A stretch of DNA of 21,081 nt from Hyphomicrobiaceae bacterium (GTDB lineage: Bacteria; Pseudomonadota; Alphaproteobacteria; Rhizobiales; Hyphomicrobiaceae). The translations under genes and the position numbers were made by a program. Location of the stretch: the NCBI GenBank assembly GCA_021775715.1, contig JAJFHI010000321.1, positions 1 through 21,081 of the forward strand, written 5' to 3'. How positions within the stretch are numbered: position 1 is the first letter of the stretch; every line of letters begins with the position of its first letter. Positions 15,969-21,081 of the stretch are shown piece by piece. The notes beneath the pieces were generated by a model, which was given only the letters and a program-made list of their open reading frames with translations, searched no databases and was not told the DNA's origin.

Positions 15969-16808
15969 CTAGTGCGACATCAAAACCGGGACTTTCATCT
16001 CCCGCAAAATGTTGCGCGAGACGCCGCCGAACATGGATTCGCGCAGCCGCGAATGCCCATAACACCCCATCACGATGAGGTCGAAATTATTGTCTTCCGC
16101 GCGTGATATCAGTGTGTCGCCAACAGACAGTGCCTCGTCCCACGATGCGCTGACGTGTGCTTTGATGTCGTGACGTGCGAGTGCGGCTGCCAGCTCATCC
16201 CCTCGGTGCGATATGTTGTGCTTGCTGTCGGACTCCGGGACGATCGCCATGACATGCACTTCCTTGGCATCTTTCATGACGGGGACCGCATCGAAGGCGG
16301 CCCGGGATGCTTCACGGCTTGCGTTCCAGGCGACAATAACTTTGTTGCCGATTGGTTCAAAGCGTCTATCTTTCGGGATGACAAGAACGGGGCGACTGCT
16401 TCCGAGCGCAACGTCCGCCGGAAAATCGGGCCACGGGCCAAGCTGGTCATCGTCGTCCTGACTTATGACGACGAGGTCAGCGGCAAGTGCGTGATCGACA
16501 ATCATGTCACTGATGCCGGAATGCAGGCACGTCGGATTGCGCCATTCCGACTTGTCATAAATTTCATCGGTTGCCTTATCGAATGCTTTGCTTACGGCCT
16601 CGCCTTCTTGTTCAATCGCGCGCTGCTGCTTCAAGATGATCTCTTCGGGCAGGTGTATCTCGACAAGAGGATGCAAAGGAATATCCGGTGTAATGAACAA
16701 ACCAATGAGATGAGCGTCATGCCTATTCGCAAGTGGCACGGCGACGTCCAGCAGGGATTTGGCGCGCTTTGAGTTCTGAAGGTAAACGAGAATTGTTTTG
16801 TAAGACAT
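15969..16808 (-). CDS. Tandem-domain universal stress protein (UspA family), second copy
   Basis: A 279-residue paralog of the USP at 13498. It has the same start (MSYKTILV), two USP domains (second from about residue 155, NKVIVAWNASREASRAA), and the same loop MGCYGHSRLRESMFGGV and ending (PVLMSH against PVLLSH). A distinctive acidic run SQDDDDQLG sits in the middle of domain one. I chose the ATG at 16808, with GAGGAGG close upstream on the minus strand; the frame opens at 16874 but that overlaps the operator. An FNR/FixK-type site is centred 72 bp upstream. It is probably a low-oxygen stress protein that binds ATP, with the oxidoreductase gene downstream. Confidence 0.9.
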   Translation of the reverse strand: MSYKTILVYLQNSKRAKSLLDVAVPLANRHDAHLIGLFITPDIPLHPLVEIHLPEEIILKQQRAIEQEGEAVSKAFDKATDEIYDKSEWRNPTCLHSGISDMIVDHALAADLVVISQDDDDQLGPWPDFPADVALGSSRPVLVIPKDRRFEPIGNKVIVAWNASREASRAAFDAVPVMKDAKEVHVMAIVPESDSKHNISHRGDELAAALARHDIKAHVSASWDEALSVGDTLISRAEDNNFDLIVMGCYGHSRLRESMFGGVSRNILREMKVPVLMSH

Positions 16809-16873
16809 TGGGAGCACCTCCTCGTTTTCCGTTGGATGTTGTGCAATCTTTGCGCGGAGAAGGGGTTGCCTCA

Positions 16874-16887
16874 TTGACCTCGATCAA
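16874..16887. promoter_or_regulatory. FNR/FixK-type operator upstream of second USP gene
   Basis: TTGAC-CTCG-ATCAA fits the consensus at all fixed positions; on the minus strand it reads TTGAT-CGAG-GTCAA. It is centred about 72 bp before the start at 16808. Confidence 0.75.
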
Positions 16888-16904
16888 CTGCGCCATGTGT
16901 TAGG

Positions 16905-16927
16905 AAAAAACGCGCGCAACTCGCGTG
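16905..16927 (-). terminator. Likely rho-independent terminator of the DUF2892 gene
   Basis: On the minus strand, CACGCG, a 5-nt loop and CGCGCG (one mismatch in the 6-bp stem) are followed by TTTTTT. It lies 26 bp past the stop of the DUF2892 gene and just before the operator of the second USP gene, so it would insulate the two units. Confidence 0.6.
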
Positions 16928-16953
16928 CTTGGTGGTTTTTTGTGTATTCGTTG

Positions 16954-17151
16954 TTAAGAGACCTTCACGGTGTTGATCCCGAGTATTTTGTAGAGTGGAC
17001 ACCAGCCAACAAGACCGGTGGCAAACGGGATAAGTCCGATCCATGCTAACGCGGCATAAGGCGTGCCTTGGCCATAGCTCGCAATTCCGATCAAGATGCT
17101 GCCGACGATGACGCGGATAGCTCTATCGCATGCGCCAACATTAGGTGACAT
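16954..17151 (-). CDS. DUF2892-family small membrane protein
   Basis: A 65-residue protein with two transmembrane helices. The pattern NVGACDRAIRVIVGSILIGI at the start and GWCPLYKILGINT at the end is typical of DUF2892, the same domain that anchors YgaP-type rhodanese proteins in the inner membrane. Cys8 in GACDR and Cys51 in GWCPLY are both present. Free-standing DUF2892 proteins have no proven function, though they often occur with sulfur and redox genes. An FNR/FixK-type site is centred about 60 bp upstream, and a likely terminator follows, so this looks like a single-gene transcription unit. GAGGATC lies near the start. Confidence 0.85.
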   Translation of the reverse strand: MSPNVGACDRAIRVIVGSILIGIASYGQGTPYAALAWIGLIPFATGLVGWCPLYKILGINTVKVS

Positions 17152-17204
17152 TGGTGATCCTCCGTTAAAAAGTTGAACCTGCCAACTGCCCGGGTTGGCG
17201 CGGT

Positions 17205-17218
17205 TTGACCTGGGTCAA
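17205..17218. promoter_or_regulatory. FNR/FixK-type operator upstream of DUF2892 gene
   Basis: TTGAC-CTGG-GTCAA is a perfect inverted repeat fitting the consensus. It is centred about 60 bp before the start at 17151 and overlaps the stop codon of the gene upstream (17215-17217). Confidence 0.75.
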
Positions 17219-17679
17219 TTGGTCGAAACTGACGCAGGATAGATCTCGTCGAGGTGCACGCTCAGCTCAGATGCGGGCACGTGGGTGAGGTCTTTCACCA
17301 GCTCTCCGCGCAAATGCGGTTGCATCAAGTCGGGGAGTAGTTTTCTCAGTTCAGCCATCGAAGCGGGCGGCGCGACGAGAATAAATCGATCGAAATTCTT
17401 TGCGATGAATTCGTCTTGGAGTGCTCCCAGCACCATTTTCAGAAATACCTGGGCCTGCTTTTTCTCAGGGTCGGATTTAGGCTCCATCGCGTGGCGCGCG
17501 TCTCCATGGCTGTCAAAAACACGGCCCGGCTTATCCGTTGCACCGCTCGAGGGTGTCACTTTTTCCCGCGTCAGGGTCAGTTCGGGAAGTGCCGACACAC
17601 CTTTGTTCGGGCCACGGTTGAGAAAGAATTTCGCAACATGCTCATCTGCGACTAAAATGTATGTGCGGGTTGGTTTCAT
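17215..17679 (-). CDS. Host attachment / baeRF-like protein
   Basis: A 154-residue protein of the 'host attachment' family (At_att, PF10116-type), now regarded as related to the archaeal/eukaryotic release-factor fold (baeRF). Typical features are the start TYILVADEHVAKFFLNRG, the central block VFDSHGDARHAMEPKSDP (about 53-70), FLKMVLGALQDEF, and RFILVAPPASMAELRKLLP (97-115). Despite the name, no role in attachment is implied here; the family may act on ribosomes or RNA under stress, which is conjecture. It starts 13 bp after the 2TM gene, so both form one operon under the perfect FNR/FixK site at 18035. Length is usual for the family. Confidence 0.85.
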   Translation of the reverse strand: MKPTRTYILVADEHVAKFFLNRGPNKGVSALPELTLTREKVTPSSGATDKPGRVFDSHGDARHAMEPKSDPEKKQAQVFLKMVLGALQDEFIAKNFDRFILVAPPASMAELRKLLPDLMQPHLRGELVKDLTHVPASELSVHLDEIYPASVSTN

Positions 17680-17692
17680 GGTGCTTTGCTTC

Positions 17693-17974
17693 TCAGTTGT
17701 TGTTCAATTTTTCCGCTTCGATAAGTTGTCTCAACTTGCGTGCTTCCCAGCGACGGAAAGTTTGGGGGACACTTCCGTTGAGAAGGCCCGCGTGCAAGAG
17801 AACGCCAAGTCCCCAGCCGATAAATACCCAGTGGACCCAGTAGGGTGCGCCTGTCGCGATATCAACGATGGCGAGAATTGCGATAACGCCACCAAACACA
17901 GCTAAATGGACGTAAAAGCCACGGATCGCCGCAAGCTTCTGTTTGATGCGTTCTTTTTGTGCTTTGTCCGGCAT
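17693..17974 (-). CDS. 2TM-domain membrane protein
   Basis: A 93-residue protein with a basic N-terminus (DKAQKERIKQKLAAI), two hydrophobic helices at about 20-40 and 46-65 with the conserved Trp/His loop APYWVHWVFIGWG between them, and a charged C-terminal helix (RRWEARKLRQLIEAEKL). This is the 2TM domain seen alone or joined to histidine kinases. I chose the ATG at 17974; the reading frame continues upstream to 18481 but that part lies in the divergent kinase gene. The perfect FNR/FixK site is centred about 67 bp upstream. It is the first gene of an operon with the host-attachment protein. Confidence 0.82.
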   Translation of the reverse strand: MPDKAQKERIKQKLAAIRGFYVHLAVFGGVIAILAIVDIATGAPYWVHWVFIGWGLGVLLHAGLLNGSVPQTFRRWEARKLRQLIEAEKLNNN

Positions 17975-18034
17975 TGCTGCAGCCTCCAGCTCGTTTTGGT
18001 GCACACATGATGCAATAAGAGGGACGCGTCGGCA

Positions 18035-18048
18035 TTGATAACGATCAA
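18035..18048. promoter_or_regulatory. Perfect FNR/FixK operator between divergent 2TM and histidine kinase genes
   Basis: TTGAT-AACG-ATCAA is the full consensus. It is centred about 67 bp before the 2TM start (minus strand) and about 62 bp before the kinase start (plus strand), so it could serve either or both promoters. Confidence 0.82.
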
Positions 18049-18103
18049 CCGCGCTGTCATTATCGGTTGCAAAGACCTCGCATAGGCCAGACACCGTAAT
18101 AAG

Positions 18104-20038
18104 ATGACAAAAAACAATACTGGCTCGTCGCCATCCATGAGTGAGTCGATGCTGGCCGCTGTTTTGGAGACCGCGGTCGACCCAATAATCACAATCGATG
18201 AGAACGGCATCATGCAGTCCGTCAATCCGGCGACAGAGCGGTTGTTCGGCTATCAATTGGACGAGATGCTCGGCCACGATATATCGATCCTGATGGATGA
18301 GCCACATCGCGAAGCTCACGGCCGATATATCGCCGACTATCTCAGAACATCGAAGAAAAAAATTATCGGCATCGGCCGCGAGGTTGAGGCACGCCGCAAG
18401 GACGGTAGCATTTTCCCGATGCATCTCTCCGTCAGTGAATTCACGCAGGATGGCAAGCGGTTTTTTGCTGGCGTGATCCACGACCTCACGGCACGCAAAG
18501 TCGCTGAGGAGCAGCTTCGACAGAGTGAGCGACGCCTTGGCCTAGTGCTCGACGCCAGCGCCGATGGGTGGTGGGACTACCTCTTTGACGACCAGTTGCT
18601 CGACTGGTCTGACGGCGTCTACCACGTGCTTGGATTGAACCCTGAGGAAATACAACCAAATCTTGAGTTCGAGTTGGAGCTCACGCACCCTGAAGATCGG
18701 GATGTGCGCAGTCGTGTGCTCGATGCACATCTTCAGCTCGACCGTCCCTACCGAGCAGAGTTTCGCATGCGCCATAAGTCTGGTGACTACATCTGGGTGC
18801 GGGCATTGGGTAAGGCGGTACGTGATTCCAGCGGACGTCCGGTTCGTATGACCGGCACCATCACCGATATCTCCGACGTCATGGATAAAGAAGAGCAATT
18901 GGCTCGTGCAGCCCGACTTGAAACAATTGGTCAGCTTACGGGCGGTATTGCGCATGACTTCAACAACATTCTGACGGTTATTTCCGGCAATCTTGAGTTT
19001 CTGGAAATGCAATTGAAGGACGAGGATCAACGTGAGCTGCTCAGCGACGCCATTGAGGCCACTCAGATGGGCGCAACGTTGACCGACCGGTTGTTGACGT
19101 TCGCGCGCCGGAGGCATTTGCAACCTGAAACGGTCAACCTGAATAATGTGGTCTTGCATCTCACAGAGATGTTGAAGCGAACGCTTGGCGGTCAGATTGA
19201 TCTGAGCACCGTGGTGTCACCTGAACTGTGGTCGACACGGGTTGATCCAGGGCAAGTCGAGAATGCGATCATGAACCTCGTGATAAACGCTCGTGATGCG
19301 ATGCCGGATGGCGGCCGCGTTGTCGTTGAAACGAAGAATACCACTCTTGATCAGGATTATGCTGCGATTGATCCGGGATTGGAGACGGGTGACTTCGTGC
19401 TTCTGACTGTGACAGACACAGGTGAGGGGATGCCTCGAGAGGTTAGCGAACGCGTCTTTGAGCCGTTCTTTACGACCAAGGAAGTTGGCCGGGGGACAGG
19501 GCTTGGCCTCAGCATGGTGTATGGCTTCGCGAAGCAGGCACAGGGTCACGCGACGATCTACAGTGAGGTTGGTGTCGGCACAACCATCAATATCTATCTA
19601 CCGGCGATTAGGAAGACCACCGCCTCCACGACCGCAGAGGTTGATCGCAGCAGGGCTCTTCGAGGCGCCGGTGAGAAAGTTCTGATTGTTGAAGATGATC
19701 CGAAAGTTCGTGTGTTAAGCGTGCGTCGGGTGCGCGAGCTGGGTTACGTCGTAATTGAGGTTGACAACGGGAAGAGCGCACTCGATCTTCTCGATGAAGA
19801 TCGTGAGATTGAATTGGTTTTCACAGATATTGTGATGCCCGGCGGTATGTCGGGTTATGAGCTGGCGCAAGAACTGCGTAAGACTCGTCCGGACATAAAG
19901 GTTCTTTTGACCTCAGGCTACGCTGAAGAGTTGGTGCATCCCGAAGTGCTGGCGAAGAATGATCTAAAAGTATTGCGCAAGCCCTACCGGCGTGAAGAAT
20001 TAGCCCAGGCGTTGCACGCGGCAATTCAGGGTAAATAG
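18104..20038 (+). CDS. Soluble PAS-PAS hybrid histidine kinase with FixL-like first PAS domain
   Basis: A 644-residue cytoplasmic sensor kinase with no membrane helix. PAS-1 (about 14-128) resembles the FixL haem domain: EPHREAHGRYIADYLRTS then IIGIGR. His72 and Arg92 sit 20 apart, as do FixL His200 (haem ligand) and Arg220 (oxygen contact). FixL Arg206 and His214, near the haem propionates, correspond to Asp78 and Lys86. PAS-2 is about 140-258 (WWDYLFDDQLLDWSDGVYHVLG). HisKA carries the phosphorylated His284 in GGIAHDFNN; the ATPase has N395/D398, DTGEGM (438-443) and GRGTGLGLS. A receiver domain (about 525-640) has Asp531/532, phosphoacceptor Asp575 and Lys626. A perfect FNR/FixK site lies 62 bp upstream. 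Haem binding is inferred, not shown. Confidence 0.92.
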   Translation: MTKNNTGSSPSMSESMLAAVLETAVDPIITIDENGIMQSVNPATERLFGYQLDEMLGHDISILMDEPHREAHGRYIADYLRTSKKKIIGIGREVEARRKDGSIFPMHLSVSEFTQDGKRFFAGVIHDLTARKVAEEQLRQSERRLGLVLDASADGWWDYLFDDQLLDWSDGVYHVLGLNPEEIQPNLEFELELTHPEDRDVRSRVLDAHLQLDRPYRAEFRMRHKSGDYIWVRALGKAVRDSSGRPVRMTGTITDISDVMDKEEQLARAARLETIGQLTGGIAHDFNNILTVISGNLEFLEMQLKDEDQRELLSDAIEATQMGATLTDRLLTFARRRHLQPETVNLNNVVLHLTEMLKRTLGGQIDLSTVVSPELWSTRVDPGQVENAIMNLVINARDAMPDGGRVVVETKNTTLDQDYAAIDPGLETGDFVLLTVTDTGEGMPREVSERVFEPFFTTKEVGRGTGLGLSMVYGFAKQAQGHATIYSEVGVGTTINIYLPAIRKTTASTTAEVDRSRALRGAGEKVLIVEDDPKVRVLSVRRVRELGYVVIEVDNGKSALDLLDEDREIELVFTDIVMPGGMSGYELAQELRKTRPDIKVLLTSGYAEELVHPEVLAKNDLKVLRKPYRREELAQALHAAIQGK

Positions 20039-20048
20039 CACCTGTCTT

Positions 20049-20765
20049 TCAGGATATGTCAGCAGTGAAGCTATATCCTGTGCCGCGAACGGTTTTAATG
20101 AGCCTCGGATGTTCGGGGTCGGCTTCGATTTTCTTACGCAAGCGGGCGATCTGATTATCGATGGTGCGGTCTGTCGGTGACCAATCCTGTCCTTTGACGA
20201 GGTCCATGATTTGGTTGCGTGTCAACACGCGGTTGGCATGAGTGACAAGGGCCTTCAACAGATCGAACTCTCCGGTCGTCAGGGTACACGCCGACCCATC
20301 GGGATCGGTCAATTCGCGCTTTGCCATGTCAAAATTCCAGCGATCGAAAACGATGCATTCATTGGATTTTTTGTTTTCTGGAGCCGGAGTGCTGATCTGG
20401 TCGGCGGAACGGCGCAAAACCGTGCGAACACGCGCCAAAACTTCGCGCAGATGAAACGGTTTAGTGATGTAGTCGTCCGCGCCAAGCTCAAGCCCGACGA
20501 CTCGGTCAATGGTGTCGCCCTTGCCCGTCACCATGATGATCGGGACAGACGACTTAGCCCGGATATCGCGGGCGACCAGAAGACCATCGTCATCGCCGAG
20601 TGTCAGGTCGAGGGTTACGAGATTTATTTTGATTTGATCTATAATTTGTCGTGCGTCCGCGCCCGTTGCTGCTTCGGTAACCTGATAGCTTTCTTGTTCA
20701 AAGCAACGGCGCAGTAATTTTCTGATTTTCGGGTCGTCGTCAACGACGAGAATATGCTCAGCCAT
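20049..20765 (-). CDS. OmpR/PhoB-family response regulator
   Basis: A 238-residue regulator. The receiver domain (1-115) has the acidic pair in VVDDD (9-11), phosphoacceptor Asp53 in TLDLTLGDDDG, Thr80 in IIMVTGKGD and Lys102 in ITKPFH. A winged-helix DNA-binding domain follows (about 138-235), with LTTGEFDLLKALV, VLTRNQIMDLVKG and IDNQIARLRKKIE, then the final wing TVRGTGYSF. The linker is Pro/Glu rich. It is convergent with the hybrid kinase and ends 10 bp from it. Partnership is plausible, but its promoter has no FNR-type site and the kinase already has its own receiver, so another kinase could be the cognate one. Target genes unknown. Confidence 0.92.
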   Translation of the reverse strand: MAEHILVVDDDPKIRKLLRRCFEQESYQVTEAATGADARQIIDQIKINLVTLDLTLGDDDGLLVARDIRAKSSVPIIMVTGKGDTIDRVVGLELGADDYITKPFHLREVLARVRTVLRRSADQISTPAPENKKSNECIVFDRWNFDMAKRELTDPDGSACTLTTGEFDLLKALVTHANRVLTRNQIMDLVKGQDWSPTDRTIDNQIARLRKKIEADPEHPRLIKTVRGTGYSFTADIS

Positions 20766-20970
20766 GAGGCTTTAACCTGCTGTTTTAACGCGAGAATGGC
20801 GGACGCTTCCGAAGAATGCAAGCGCCTAAAGGAGCGGCTGACGACCGCCTTGGCACTGGGCGGTTACATTTCATTACAAATCAATACCCAACGCAGTAAG
20901 TCCAGCGACACGGCGCTGCTTAGATCTCCTTAACAACACTGAAACCCTCATTTGTTCAGGAGATTTCAAG

Positions 20971-21081
20971 ATGGCTCGCATGGCAACAACATACAGTGCA
21001 TATGGCCCGGAAACTTTCATGGGCACAAGCCAGGCAAGTGATTTAGGCGGCGATGTTTTCCAATCATCGGGAACGCAACAA
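20971..21081 (+). CDS. Unrecognised protein, N-terminal 37 residues (3' end outside window)
   Basis: An open frame starts with ATG at 20971 after CAGGAG at a good distance (8 nt) and runs off the window with no stop. The visible part is MARMATTYSAYGPETFMGT followed by SQASDLGGDVFQSSGTQQ. It has no signal peptide or membrane helix and is rich in Ser, Thr, Gly and Gln, like the start of secreted or repeat-rich proteins without classical signals, but this is too short to assign. The strong ribosome-binding site is the main support. Confidence 0.55.
   Translation, partial: MARMATTYSAYGPETFMGTSQASDLGGDVFQSSGTQQ

Noticed and set aside
18104..18481. Upstream extension of the 2TM reading frame on the minus strand
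   Set aside because: It is antisense to the PAS-1 coding region of the kinase, whose protein motifs are clear; the ATG at 17974 begins the 2TM domain.
20042..20054. CCTG/CAGG mini-hairpin between the kinase and regulator genes
   Set aside because: A 4-bp stem is too weak to call a terminator.
20853..20866. TGGCAC as part of a sigma-54 promoter, given rpoN in the window
   Set aside because: The -12 TTGC element is missing at the needed distance.
20796..20933. 45-codon open frame on the plus strand before the last gene
   Set aside because: It has an ATG and stop but no ribosome-binding site, no recognisable motif and lies in the divergent control region of the response regulator; not supported enough to call.

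Overview
The window looks like a chromosomal segment of an alphaproteobacterium. The reasons are the gene order rnd - lptC/lptA - lptB - rpoN, the many FNR/FixK-type operators, and a FixL-like PAS kinase. GC is moderate (low-to-mid 50s % by eye). No species is claimed. I see no rRNA, tRNA, CRISPR array, transposase or integrase.

Region 1 (1-4976, all minus strand) is conserved envelope and regulatory housekeeping. It holds an RNase D-type exonuclease, a single 690-residue protein that joins an LptC-like membrane-anchored domain to two LptA/OstA-like modules, the LPS-export ATPase LptB with a long N-terminal extension, and the first 312 residues of sigma-54 (RpoN), cut by the window edge.

Region 2 (about 5.3-10.4 kb, plus strand) holds a secreted TPR protein, an APC-family amino-acid permease, and a tight three-gene sulfur/anion transport operon: a split YeeE/YedE-type transporter in two half-proteins plus a SulP permease with a STAS domain, the last two overlapping by GTGA.

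Region 3 (about 10.4-20.0 kb) is the most interesting part. It is a cluster of small stress and redox genes on both strands: two periplasmic c-type cytochromes, a BT1/MFS-like transporter, a four-helix membrane protein, a 56-residue zinc-ribbon protein, two tandem-domain universal stress proteins (USPs), a PepSY-like periplasmic protein, a flavodoxin-fold NAD(P)H oxidoreductase, a DUF2892 membrane protein, a host-attachment/baeRF-like protein with a 2TM protein, and a soluble PAS-PAS hybrid histidine kinase. Five sites fit TTGA(T/C)-N4-(A/G)TCAA exactly, one more has a single mismatch, and all six are centred 60-73 bp upstream of a start codon. This points to one regulon controlled by an FNR/FixK-family activator. 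The kinase's first PAS domain keeps the FixL-type His and Arg at exact FixL spacing (20 residues), so the cluster may also encode its own oxygen or redox sensor. The gene content recalls the mycobacterial DosR dormancy regulon (USPs plus a haem sensor kinase), but the proteins and operators are alphaproteobacterial.

Region 4 (20.0-21.1 kb) has an OmpR-type response regulator convergent with the kinase and 10 bp from it, then the start of an unrecognised plus-strand gene that leaves the window.
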